Assembly: GCA_030998225.1 (NCBI GenBank)
Contig: JAPYXD010000680.1
Location: forward strand, 17,806,501 to 17,870,500
Source: Diplolepis rosae
Taxonomy: Eukaryota; Arthropoda; Insecta; Hymenoptera; Diplolepididae
Length of the DNA: 64,000 bases
Direction: 5' to 3'
Position 1 is the stretch's first letter; every line of letters begins with the position of its first letter. A model generated the notes under the pieces. That model was not told the origin of the DNA and did not search any database. It worked only from the letters and a program-made list of their open reading frames with translations. This document shows, in pieces, positions 11,504 through 22,589 of this stretch. Made by a program: the position numbers and the translations under genes.

Positions 11504-12180
11504 ACATTCTCATCATGACACTCGTGTTTTGCGCTCGATTATTGCAAACTTACGTTTTTTTCATATTTTACATATTATTGTTAAAAAACTGAATTTTGGA
11601 TTTTCAATAGTATTTTTTTAAGTTAAAAAGATAAATATACATCTTATGAAAGAATGTTGCGATTCAAACTCTTAAATATTTATGTAGTAAACAATTTTGA
11701 ATTATAACTTTTTTTCGTATTTCGTATAATTTAACTGAAAAATGGAATTTTGGCATTGACTTTTTTCATGTTTTATCATGCTGTTACTTTCCTAATTTTT
11801 GTTTAACTGAAAAATTTTTTAGGGTAATTAGTAGAGATTTATGAGAACTATCAGTAACCAGTAATATAATTTTTTATTTATCCATGAAGTTTTTTTCAAA
11901 ACCACAAAAAATGCTCTTATTTTCACAATTTTGATCTGATGTGTTTGGTTAACGAAGTTGTCCTTACTTTTTCGGCTCCGATAAAGTATGCCAAAGCTCA
12001 ATTCAATCCGATAATTCTATCAAGAGTTATTGAGTATACAACCTACAGACAGACTGATAGACACTTTCGTAAAAACCGTTTTTTCTGCTTCAGGGAGTCT
12101 CAAAACGTAAAGACTTGGTGGAAATTTACAAAGTCATGTTTCACATAAAACTAATATTTTCTCATTTATAATGAAAATGT
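11504..12180 (+). repeat. Repeat R1, copy a (internally deleted)
   Basis: Starts with ACATTCTCATCATGACACTC and ends in a decayed ATAATGAAAATGT, the inverted R1 termini. It carries the R1 3' block: CGGCTCCGATAAAGT, GCTCAATTCAATC, CAGACAGAC, CACTTTCGTAAAAACCGTTT, CAAAACGTAAAG. Compared with copy b it lacks several hundred internal bases. The short ORF at 11939 is part of the repeat. Confidence 0.8.
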
Positions 12181-13500
12181 AAAAAATTGATTATGGTAAA
12201 TACGGATATAAATATATTAAAGTCATTTCTCACGTATATTGACCTTAATTTACTTATGTTTTTTTAATGTACTATATGATTTTTAAAGGTATTTTAATGT
12301 AATTTCGGGTATTCAAAATTCTCTTAAAACACTTCAAGGTATTTCATAATATATTATGGTACTTCATTGTATTTCAAGATTCTTCAAGATATTCCAGTTA
12401 TTTCGATTTATAAAATATGCCACTCCTACTTTACTAATTAGCACAACTACTTTTCTGTTTGATTTCCTTAACTGAGTTCTTGAAATATCATCGAGGATAC
12501 AAACATCAACAAAAAAAGAAGTTGCGCCAATCAATAAAGTAGTAGCGGTATATTTTACAAGCATAAGTAATTGAATCAACTTATTATTTTTTGCAGTATA
12601 CGACATAAAGTGGGTTGTCAAATTATTATACTTACTTTGTTTTTGTTAGTCGCCTAAAAGCTTCTAATATTAACAATACACATATTCAAAATTTACTCCT
12701 TAGAATAACATGAAAGAGGTCAAAATTATGCATAAAGAGTAAAAATTGAAAAAATTCTAATACTCAAAAAAGGATTTTAAAAATAGATGAAAGCGATAAC
12801 TCCCAAAAATTAATTACATTTTCTTCAATAATTAAATATAATTTTTTTTTTTATAAAGAATTTTTCAAATTTGAATTTTAATGCCTTTTTGCTTTACGTT
12901 TAGACTTTTTCAGAATCTACGGGAAAATTAGTATAATTTTATGGCGCGTTTTTTACATTTTACGTTAATTTATCTTTCAAATGAGTCAAGGAACATCCAA
13001 AAAACATAAATTATTTCGGGAATAATTTACAATTCAAGAAAAGTTTGAAATTTGGATTTTTTACACAATATCTTTTTTAAAAATTGACAAAAACACTTTA
13101 AATTGAGGTCGTTTTATGCATGATTTAGCGTTTTTTTTTTTCAAGGAAAAAATGTCAATAAGTATACTTCATATATTTAAGGACATTCCAAGATACTTCG
13201 AAATATTTCAATACAAGTCTAATACAAGTCTAGTGAAAATTTTTTGTAACGTACTAGTAAAGAAAATCAGAGTTTCATTTCAGAATTCTAATAGAAACTT
13301 TAGTTTTTATAAACTTAACTCATTTTTATGGTTGTTGTGATTGGTATAAATATTGACATTGGTACCATAAACAATATTTAATCCCGAGATGTTTATATAT
13401 GTATTTACATTATATATGTTAATTCTTCGAAACATAAAACTGAATATATCAACCTCTGGTTATATGAGTGTTTTATGATGGAGTTTATGAAAATGCTCAC
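12181..13500. other. AT-rich spacer
   Basis: Contains imperfect repetitions of an 'AAGGTATTTCA' phrase around 12285-12390 and long A/T runs. No gene recognised. Confidence 0.5.
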
Positions 13501-13743
13501 CGCGGGTGGTGACGAAGCCAAGGAGATCCCAAGGGCCCTGTTCTTGCTTCCGTAACAGGTGATGTCCTCCACTAGAAGCTTGAGAGTGTCGTTCGCGAAT
13601 ATTACCGAATAATTCAAGAATATTTCATTCCACTGATTCCGGTACGTTTACCGCTCCATTTTATAGGCCACCTTAACGAACTTATGTGCGTTAATATCTC
13701 CCAGAAAATCAGAATATTGCGACTCATCTTCTCCAAGTAGTGA
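13501..13743 (-). pseudogene. Exon-like 81-codon frame with one stop, unknown family
   Basis: On the minus strand a plausible acceptor (CTTTCGGCGCTACAG) ends at 13744 and a strong donor (GCG|GTGAGC) begins at 13500. The 243 bases between are exactly 81 codons, phase 0 on both sides, interrupted only by a TAA at codon 32. The frame begins SLLGEDESQYSDFLGDINAH, then KFVKVAYKMER, stop, TYRNQWNEIFLNYSVIF, ANDTLKLLVEDITCYGSKNR, ALGISLASSPPA. Composition is protein-like and GC content is higher than the surroundings. I do not recognise the family and see no partner exons within 2 kb. It could be a captured or relic exon. Alternatively a donor at the stop (CG|GTAAAC) could split it. Confidence 0.4.
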
Positions 13744-15146
13744 CTGTAGCGCCGAAAGTATCAATTAACACAGAGAAAAATAGATTATAAAATTTAATAT
13801 CCATGTCCAGTGACCATAGGACAGCCATTTAAATTATAAGAAGTATAATCTCGATTACACTGATCAACAAAAATGACCCATGTACTCGCTGAATGCGACA
13901 TACATATCATTTCCAAAGTACTTTTTAATGCTGAACACGAATCTGACTTCTGTTTGTTGCTATCACGTTTAGTTTATTAAATATTTGCAATTAAAATTAT
14001 AAATTAAAAATTGTTTGAGGATTTTCTTTAAGAGTGGCAATTTTCTTTTCGCCATCAACGCAGATCATTTAGATCCGTTTTTTAATGCAGTTTGCGAATA
14101 TCGTCTGACTTTAGCGATATCTATAACGGTTTTTGAGATATTTTTAAAAAACTGGAAAAAAGTGCTAAAAGTGTACTAAAATTTAAATGCTCTGTAAGTC
14201 AGGATATATTTACTTTTTTTTTAAATAAACATTTGGTCGACTTATTTATTTTTTCATGAAGAACACATATCTGGAAAAAATTTCAAATTCGGATTATCTA
14301 TTTCTGAAATATCTTGAAAAATGCGTACCCTTCTTTTCAATTTTCGAAAACTTGTACTAAATGCTGTACTGAGCATCAGATTTGTATTTATCCATATTAA
14401 AATGTTCGACGTTTGGTTAAGGTCAGTGATGTGAATGAAATGTGAGTAATCGTCTTATATTTTAGAACTGTATGAAATTCATAATCAAGTACCATAAGAT
14501 GCTCACTAGCATTGTCATTTGTTTCTGAATTTCATGCAGTTTTGAAACATAAGACGATCACTCACGTTTCATTCGTTTCTGAAATTCATGCATTTGTGAA
14601 CTATAAGACGATCAACTTTGTTGTTCACTCTTCGGTGAAACTTGTCTAATCATAGTGAATACGTTTATTTTTCTTTCTTTTGTCGGTTTTTACCATTTGT
14701 ATTTTTTTTTTATTAGATTTAATTCATTAGATATAAGGTGAACATATTTGTGTTTTTCATTTTGAGTCAGTAGATATAAGGTTAGGAATTCAATTTTTTC
14801 GATCAAGCTAAATTGAATGATTTCATAAGATCTATCAAGAGATAAAGCTGAATTGTTGGGATCTCGATTAAAGGAAAAGAATTGATTAAACGAAAATGTG
14901 AGAATTTCCTACCGCAATTGCGAAAAATATCTGGCCAAATTTTTTTCTGACAAAGACGGTCTTATTTGTTATAACGAATATTTTTTATCAGTGTTATAAG
15001 CGGTATGATGTTAGAAGGTAGAAAAAATTGTAGGTTCTGTCACTTATAATCTGGATTATACTTCTAATAATCTAGATTAAATGTTTATAATCCATTTTTC
15101 TCCGCGCAAGAGAATAAATATATTGTTCAAGACTTCGAACGCAAAC
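13744..15146. other. Spacer with a short inverted/direct repeat cluster
   Basis: At 14430-14610 the phrase ATAAGACGATCACTCA plus GAATTTCATGCA occurs twice directly and once inverted (GTGAGTAATCGTCTTAT), giving a possible hairpin. The rest is AT-rich without a recognised feature. Confidence 0.5.
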
Positions 15147-15148
15147 TA

Positions 15149-16127
15149 CGAGGGTCGTTCAATAAGTCCTTAGAAAAAGATAGAAAAACAAATTATTCTG
15201 TGTGGATTTTTTTTTTATTTTCCAACATAATCTTCTTTCAGCTCTATACACTTTTCCAAACGTTTCTCCAACTTTTTTAAGCTGTCCAAAAAGTAGCATT
15301 TCGGAACTTCATCAAAATCCGGTGAATGTTGTAATAATTCAAATTTTAATTCCATAATTTTGACCATCGAAACTGCGCAGGTGTGCACGCGTGCATTGTC
15401 TTGATGGAAGAGGATCTTTTTCAAATGAAGACGTTTTTTCTTAATTTCTTCACTCAACCGGTGCAATAACAACGCATAATACGCTCCAGTTATCATTTGT
15501 CCTTTTTCCATGTAATCGGTCTAGATGATTCCGCGTGCATTAAAAAAAAACCGTGGCCATCATCTTGCCGGCTGATTTCACTGTCTTCGCCTCCATCGGA
15601 TTCCTTTCGTCTTTAGAAACTCACTGTTTTGACTGTCCCTTTGTTTCTGGTGCGTAGAGGTGTATCCGAGCTTCGTCCATAGTTATGTATCGTCGCAGAA
15701 ACTCGTCAGGATTGCGGCGGAAAAGCGGCAAGATAGCCTCAGAGTCGACCACACGATTGCGTTTATTCTCCTCTGAGAGCAAACGCAGCACCCATCTTAC
15801 CGAGATATTTTTCACACCTAATTTTTCGTGCAACATTGAAAACATTATACCTTGCGATATGTCTGTGGCCTCAACTATTTCCCGCACTTTGATTCGTCGA
15901 TCACTCAAAACCATATCGTAGATTTTTTCAATTATTTCGGGGCTAGTCACTCCCCTGGACGTCCCGAACAATGTTCATCTTTTGTGGATGTACGGCTACG
16001 TTTAAACTCATTTATCCAATTGTGAACAGTTTCAAGCACAGGAGCAGATGTGCCATGAACTTCATCCAACTTAGATTTGATCTGTTTCAGTGTTACGCCT
16101 TTTAAATATATATGTTTAATTACCCCT
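15149..16127 (-). mobile_element. Mariner element, 5'-truncated
   Basis: The element end CGAGGGTCGTTCAATAAGTC after TA (15147-15148) is a typical mariner terminus. On the minus strand the transposase runs up to about 16127, where homology stops just inside the N-terminus, so the 5' terminal repeat and first residues are missing. Confidence 0.88.
15215..16127 (-). pseudogene. Mariner transposase, nearly full length but decayed
   Basis: Minus-strand frames give, in order: a partial N-terminal HTH region (KGVTLKQIKSKLDEVHGTSA, NWINEFKRS), the frame 15971-15621 with the second HTH and linker (EIIEKIYDMVLSDRRIKVRE, WVLRLLSEENKRNRVVDSEA, the mariner WVPxxL-type motif), the first catalytic Asp in ITMDEARIHLY, then 15511-15215 with TGAYYALLLHRLSEEIKKKR, HQDNARVHT (second Asp) and a C-terminus LEKRLEKCIELKEDYVGK. 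In the third-Asp region, SPDFDEVPKCYF replaces SPDLAPSDYxLF, so part of the catalytic core is deleted. Two frameshifts near 15520-15620 break the chain. Confidence 0.88.
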
Positions 16128-16484
16128 CAAAACTTACTTAGATTTTCAAATACTGACCTCAAATTTCCAATCAGCAACCTCAAAAACTTCCAGGCTCTAA
16201 TTTATAGCTTAATTTATCACAATTTTGCAGTTTAGATCCACCATATTGAATCCGACATCTCAAATTCAAGGCATCTTCAAATTTTGACCTCAAATTTGCA
16301 ATCAATAATCTCGTAAACCCCTGTATAATGAATTTCCAGCACACTCCACTCATTAGAAAAGTTGATAAAAATAGCTATTCGTTTTACAAGTGATGAAAAC
16401 GAAGAATATTAACAATCCCTTCAATTTTTACAAGCCAAAATATGGAGTAAAATCGATTCTTGAGCTTTCGTAAGACACATGCTA
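16128..16484. repeat. Degenerate TTTGAGGTCA-type repeat
   Basis: Repeated phrases CAAATTTTGACCTCAAATTT, CAATCAGCAACCTCA and CCACCATATTGAATCC relate this stretch to 9020-9330 and 9720-9990. Non-coding. Confidence 0.5.
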
Positions 16485-17406
16485 CTGTGGGCAAAAACTA
16501 AGGTGAATTTTGTTATAAAATGAAAAATCTTTATTTATTCATCCAAATCAATTTCATCCCCTTCAAAGTATTCCCCTCCCGATATAATGCACTTATGCCA
16601 ACGTTTTTTCCAATCGTCGAAACACTTGTTAAATTCGATTTCCGGAATTGCCTTTAAAGCCTTCTTCGATTCGGTCTTGTCTCACCTTTGGCACGATATT
16701 CGCTTGATTGATCGGTTGTTTCCGGGTCGTAAGCATAAATTCAAGTCTCATCTCCAGTAATCATACATTTCATTTTGTCCTGATAATCATAAAGCATTGT
16801 TTCACAGACTTCAACGCGACGCAGTTTTTCCATAAAATTGAGAGTTTTTCGAACCAATCGAGATTTGACTCTTTTCAGGCCCAAATGGTCTTTCAAAATG
16901 GTTTTCACTGATCCTTCCGATATTCCAAACATATTAGTAAGGTCTCTAATTGTCAATCGACGATTTTTGTGCACTAATTCTTTGATTTGATTGACGTGTT
17001 GCTCGTCAATTGATGTTGATGGTCGTCCGGGGCGTTCCAAGTCATCAACACGTTCTCTGCCTTCTTTGAAATCTTTGTATCACTTATAAACATTTTTCTG
17101 CGACATGCTCATATCACCGAAGGCCTTTTGCAATATTCTGAACGTTTCCGCAACTGAAATTTCATTCCGCATACAAAATTTAATGGCACTTCTATGCTCA
17201 ACAAATTCAGACATTGTAAAAATCGAAAAAATCACTTTTAGTCGTTTAGAAAACACGAGCGTAACTATGTAATAAATGATGACATTCACATGAAATTTGG
17301 CACAGATGTCAGTAACAGTATAAACAACATAAAAATAAAAGAGTTTGCCCAAATTGGTTAGCCCGCGAAGTTTAAATTAAAAATTCACCTTAGTTTTTGC
17401 CCACAG
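16485..17406 (-). mobile_element. Mariner element with internal deletion
   Basis: TIRs CTGTGGGCAAAAACTAAGGT (16485) and its perfect complement (ending 17406) lie between TA dinucleotides (16483-16484, 17407-17408). At 922 bp the element lacks about 0.4 kb of the central/C-terminal coding region. The ends are well conserved, so it could be cross-mobilised. Confidence 0.92.
16556..17214 (-). pseudogene. Mariner transposase, deleted and interrupted
   Basis: Start at 17214 (MSEFVEHRSAIKFCMRNE) with the HTH region (SVAETFRILQKAFGDMSMSQ, KNVYK). A TGA replaces the conserved Trp after KNVYK, then the same frame continues YKDFKEGRERVDDLERPGRP, the second HTH (LTIRDLTNMFGISEGSVKTI) and first catalytic Asp in CMITGDET. 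After a frameshift AYDPETTDQSSEYRAKG follows, then a deletion removes both remaining catalytic Asps. The C-terminal tail (KALKAIPEIEFNKCFDDWKK, RWHKCIISGGEYF) is retained. Confidence 0.9.
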
Positions 17407-17408
17407 TA

Positions 17409-18859
17409 GTATATCATAAAAAATCTGCCCTCGTCGCGGGCACATTCTCATCGCACGCAGCTCGCTTCGCTCGCAAGTTTGAGCGCGCCTGGGGCGCGCG
17501 ATTTGATCGTCGCGCTTCGCACTCCGTAATGCTCGATCGTCGCGCTGCGCGCTCCGTTCTTTCCGGACCTCGAGCTGCCCGCTCGGTCTTATGCTCTTCG
17601 CATGCATTTATGTTTATTTCTTATAATTTAATACTGAAGCTCAAACCAATTTTATAATATTAAAGATTATGTGAATTACTCATTTTCTCAAATTCACTAA
17701 ATTTATTTTTGAATTTAAGTGAAACAGGAAATTCAATTTACTTAAGGCTCTATCAGCCTTAAGGAACACATTCTCATCATGACGCTCGCGCTTCGCGCTC
17801 GATTTTCTGTATACATTTCAGTAACTTTTTAATAAATTACATGATTAAAATAATTTATTTTCTTCCACATATCTAAAAAGGAAAAACAATCGTAGACTTT
17901 ATTTAAGGAAACAATTTTGCAGAACAACGATTATTTCGTTTCTCACATATTTTGGTGAAAAAAATCGAATTTTGTTAATATTAAAAATCAAAACATAAAA
18001 TATACATCCTGTCCCGAAATGTCTTAATGAGAATTTGTAGACCTCATTTAGGTAAATAATTTTTCATCTAAACGTTTTTTATGTATCTCATATATTTTGT
18101 CTAAAAAAAGGAATTCTTGAATTTTAATCGTATTTTTTGGAATTGAAACAAAAAATATATGTTTTTTCATAAACTGTGCGAGACAAAACTTGTAGATCTT
18201 TTTGAAACGAACAACTTTGTATTCTTACGTTTTTTTCGTATTTCACATATTATTGTTAAAAAATTGAATTTTGGATTTTCAATAGGTTTTTTTTTAATTA
18301 AAAAGAAAAATATGCATCTTATGAAAAAATGTTACAATTAAAATTTGTAGGTCTTTATGTAGAAAATAATATTGTATCATAACGTTTTTTCGTATCTCGT
18401 ATGATTTAACTGGAAAATGGAATTTTGATATTGACTTTTTTCAAGTTTTAATATGCTGTAACATTTCTAATTTTGATTAAATCAAAAAATTTTATCAGGA
18501 TAATTTATAGAGATTTATGAGCAATATCCAAAACCAGTATTGAAATTTTTGATTTTTTCAAAAAGTTATTTTCAAAAACACAAAAGTAGTGCTCAATCCC
18601 TCAATTTTGATTGGCTGTGGCTGGTTAACGAACTTGTCCTTACTTCTTCGGCTCCGATAAAGTCTGCCAAAGCTCAATTCAATCTGATAATTCTATCGAG
18701 AGTTATGCTGCACACAACCTACTACAGACAGACAGACAGACACTTTCGTAAAAACCGTTTTTTCTGACTCAGGGGGTCTCAAAACGTAAAGATTTGATGA
18801 AAATTTCGAGTCATTTTTCACATAAAACCAATACCTTCTCATCCATGATGAGAGTGTAA
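17409..18859 (+). repeat. Repeat R1, copy b (longest copy)
   Basis: The fullest copy of a ~1.4 kb dispersed repeat, starting directly after the mariner. Order: AAAAAATCTGCCC; a GC-rich stretch (17430-17590) of 'CGCTTCGC/CGCGCTC' phrases; GGCTCTATCAGCCTTAAGGA; ACATTCTCATCATGACGCTC; an AT-rich body with repeated 'GTATTTCACATATT' phrases; GGCTCCGATAAAGTCTGCC; a CAGA run; TTTCGTAAAAACCGTTTTTT; and the end CCATGATGAGAGTGT. ACATTCTCATCATG near the start is inverted at the end. No transposase. Frames crossing the GC-rich part on both strands are compositional artefacts. Class unknown. Confidence 0.8.
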
Positions 18860-20808
18860 AATGGTGGTTGACATGATTCCGGGTGTTCTGCTTATCTAAA
18901 ATCAAAAAATCAAAATGCATATCAATCTTTAGATCTATGGCTATAGCTGCAACTATAAATTAGTAAAAGTATTGAAAATTTAATTTTTGGCACAATTTTG
19001 AATTAGAAAGTTATGATTTTCGACATTTTTAGCTTAATAAAAAAACCACGATAGATTCCCCAATAATTCTAATTTGACCTATAACTACAGATTTTTTTCA
19101 TCTTTCAAATCCTTCAAAATGATTCTTGAGAGGTAGAAAAACAGATATTTCAAAGAAACAAGCTAAGGGGATCATTTATGATGTTGAAAATAAAAGTAGG
19201 GATGATAAGAGAAGCAACAAGAAGAAGAAGAATAGAAAGGAAAGACACGCGTATCCTCCCACGGTTCGCGGAAAAAGAGTAAAAAGTAGACAGCCTCTGA
19301 GAGAACAGTGAAAGCAACGAGCCGTATCGTCCTGAGCTACCGCAGAAGAGAAGGACTGACTGTGCGGAACGAAACGACATGGAACGGAACACGAACGGTG
19401 TGGCGAGCTGGTATCGGGTGGTGTCCGGCAGACCGATATTATAGGATAACGATTTCAGGAAGGTATCTTTCATATAAAAACGATCAAGCCCCCCTGTGGT
19501 CGTCGCATCACGAAAGATGACCATTCTATTGTGATAAATATCACGTCGTATCTAGTCTAAAATCAAAACAGTTCAATACACAAACTGAATGAAAAATTGC
19601 ATCCTCTCTTCGTAGATTTGTCTTGTCTGGAAAATATTCTTGATCAAACATTCTTTATCTTCTGTTAGTTTTTTAGTCTATTAATTTAGTCTGTTGATTT
19701 TTTTAGATTCGAAACAGTTTCTCGTAGACTAGGATAACACGGTTAATACGGTTTTTTTTAAATCTTAGAGTGTTAGAGAGTTTTTATCGCGTCGATTAAT
19801 ATGCGTTGCACAATTTACATACTCTTAAGGCCATGGATCAACCAGATCATGTGACCAAATTCCTGTGAAAGTTCGTGTAAGATGACTTTTTTATTTTAAA
19901 AATATCTTCCTCAAAATTTATAAAATACTAAAGAACTCGATAGAGAACGTCTGTCAACTTCGTTTAAGTGAAAATTTTGCAAAGAATTTTACAGTTAACT
20001 GTAATTATCGATAAGTTTTCGAATTTTTTTTCAAAATTTGTACTAAAAAGAAGTTAACAGACGTGCTTTATTGGCTTTTGTTACATTTCCAAAATTTTCA
20101 GAAAGATACTTTGTGAATTAAAAAATTTATCTTACATGAATGAATTAATGTATGTAATGTATAAAACAGTGGAAAAAAGAAGTTTTTCAAGGACGCGCAC
20201 CAACTACAAGCCAGACTTCCCAAATATTCCAGTACATTCTTCTGACTATCATAGCTTTCCCCACCCCTTGCAACCTACTTTCGATCATTATTTTCAACTT
20301 TGCTTGTGTAGTTACATCATAGTGATCAGCGGAAGGCAATGATAAACCACCGCTGCAGTGGTAGTTTGCTAGTGTTCTAGAAATTTTGAAATTTCTGCCC
20401 TTTCAAACCTTTTCTAAAGTTTTTTATCTTTCTTTATCGATAGCTTTTTCGTTGGTTGAAACTTTTATAACTATTAAGGTTTACTTTTTGAAGTTTTAAA
20501 ATTGTATTCTCTCTAAATTTGAATTAGTGAAATTTCACTGATATCTACATATTATATTACACATTTATTTTTTAATGAATTTTTCCTTCTTTTGTTTTAG
20601 GTTCGTTAGCATGAGCTCTTGATACCCCTTTTAATGCATTCAGCTACAGTGAGTAAACATAATTATTATTTAAAAGAAATCTGAGCAGAATTATTATCAA
20701 GTAATTGTTTAGAATTTATAGTTTGACATAAGAAATATTATTTTCAATTTTAAAACTTTGAAATCTTTTTTCTGTGAAAAATATAAAGAGGTATTCCTGT
20801 CAAGAAGT
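18860..20808. other. Spacer with a GC-balanced island
   Basis: About 19126-19530 has clearly higher GC than its surroundings, purine-rich then balanced, and is open on both strands for over 120 codons (minus, 19524-19150). I recognise no domain and would not call a gene. A small palindrome CCACCGCTGCAGTGG lies near 20349. The rest is AT-rich and featureless. Confidence 0.45.
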
Positions 20809-21532
20809 CAGTGTTGCCAAATTAGGGGTTTTTCCACTAAATTTAGGGGATTTTTGGTTCTTCAGTGGGAAATTTAGGAGGAGAAATTCTTTAGTGGGAA
20901 AATTTAGTTGTTTTTTTTTATTCAGGGTTTTTTAAGGGGTTTATCTCATTTTATTTTAAAATCTCTAATATCCTTCAATCACCGTAATTGTTTAATTTGA
21001 AATAAGCCAAGTGATTGGTTGTACTTCCTAGCCGAGTATTGACGCTCATTTTCATTGATTTATTGTACAAATGTTCCAAAAAGGACCAAAGCACAAGTAA
21101 ATTATAACTGTTATCTTTCCTTAAAATAGTCAATAACATTTCTTGAAAAATTCTTTGGTTTTATCAACACTTTTAAAAGCATTAACAGCGATTAAATATT
21201 AATCAATATAATTTCTCATTATTTACTGTTTTGAAATAAATTCCTAATTTATTTAAAAACGCGCGTCATTAAACGTTCGGTCGGCACAGCTACAAAAAGC
21301 AAACGTTCTCGAATTTCTTCAGAAATTCCTTTGAAATCCTTTCTTTTTCTTCAAAAACAATATATAAAAAGCGTTTAAATGTTGAAAAAAGGAAAATTCA
21401 TCATGTACATATAAGAATTTTACTAATAAAAAAAAATTTCAGGATTTAGTGGAAAAAATTTTTTTTAGTGGAAAATAGGGACTAATCTAGGTTGAAAGCG
21501 GCTCAGCCATCTGGCAACACTGGAAGAAGAAG
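20809..21532. mobile_element. Non-autonomous hAT-like element
   Basis: Ends CAGTGTTGCCA and TGGCAACACTG are classic hAT terminal repeats. The eight flanking bases on each side (CAAGAAGT / GAAGAAGA) match at six of eight, compatible with a decayed 8-bp target duplication. Subterminal repeats of 'ttTAGTGGGAAAA / ATTTAGGGG' type fill both ends, as in hAT elements where they bind transposase. No ORF. Confidence 0.75.
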
Positions 21533-21593
21533 CTTAAGGACGCCTGTGTTATATAAGTTTGAAATTGTCTACGAGAACACATGTCGGGAACGT

Positions 21594-22114
21594 ATCATAT
21601 CCCAAGTGCGAATTGCCGAAGGTGATAATACGGCACAATATTGGCCCAATCTCGGCAGCCAAGAGTCGGCAATTGTTATTGGGCCAGTGTCACTGTTTGC
21701 ATCGGTCAAGTGCTGGGCCGACGACGGCGGCCTTTTTCGACTGTTTAAATTTACCGACCTTCAGCCGAAACTTGGCCCAGTATCGGCCCTATACCAAGCC
21801 GATTGTCATTTTTACTATGGCATCCAGTTCTGAAAGTAGAAGAGCCAGAGTTGGGCTCTTTACTGGGCCATATGTCACTTTTACCACGGCAAACCATCCT
21901 GGAAGTGAGAAAACCAGAGTTCAGCACAGCATTGGCCCGTTGCTGTGCCGAAAACAAGTGCTGGCGGCCAGAGTTTGGGCCAGAATTGGCCACCAAGTGC
22001 ATACGAGAGTTATCATTCCAGCAACGGCACGATATTGTCAGCCGATCTTCGGCAAATTTTTTGCGATTCTGGGCCAGTGTTGGGCCTTATCTAATTTCGC
22101 ACTTGGGATGTGAT
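21594..22114. mobile_element. TIR element rich in GGCC motifs
   Basis: Ends ATCATATCCCAAGTGCGAAT and the complement of ATCACATCCCAAGTGCGAAA are inverted over about 20 bp. The interior repeats TTGGGCC / ATTGGCC / TCGGC motifs and a 69-bp unit twice (TGTCATTTTTACTATGG at 21804, TGTCACTTTTACCACGG at 21873). Long frames on all strands come from the biased composition and do not agree with any domain. Superfamily not recognised. Confidence 0.7.
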
Positions 22115-22589
22115 TAGTGATCCTCCGATAATGTAAGCAGTTTCAAAAAATCCTAGCGCTACGTATCCCCTCCCATTCCTACTACGCCGCGCGCCTCTGC
22201 TGTTATTGCATCGGACCCCTCAACTAGTAGTAAGTAGTTACTGCTGTATGAAATATCTAATTCTGTTAAATATTTTTGTTTCCTCGAGCACTCTTTAAGA
22301 GATTTATTTTGGCAATACCACTGAATGGTTGATTCACTCATACTTATTCAACCAAAACTGGATAGTCAAAACACACATTCTGTTTTGTTGTATCTATATT
22401 AGCAAAAAATGTAATCAATCCAATATAATAATACGTTAACTTCTCAGAAATTGTTAAATCTAGGGTTTAGCGCAAGAGAGTTCATGGAATTAACGCATAG
22501 ACAATATATTCTTATGTACATATTCTATCTCTGTGTGCGAAAAAAACACCTTTTTTTTTAAATCTGAAGCAAACATTTAAATAGTTATC
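22115..22589. other. Spacer, nothing recognised
   Basis: A short GC-richer patch at 22150-22220 and a 60-codon minus-strand frame (22341-22159) lack any recognisable homology. Confidence 0.45.

Noticed and set aside
17377..17657. Arg/Ala-rich ORFs on both strands
   Set aside because: The frames follow the GC-rich CGCTTCGC repeats of R1. No domain, and composition alone keeps them open.
21492..22117. Overlapping ORFs up to 184 codons
   Set aside because: They lie in a TIR element with biased GGCC-rich composition. Three frames are open at once and none matches a family.
22159..22341. 60-codon minus-strand ORF MSESTIQWYCQNK...
   Set aside because: Short, no homology recognised and no splice or promoter context.
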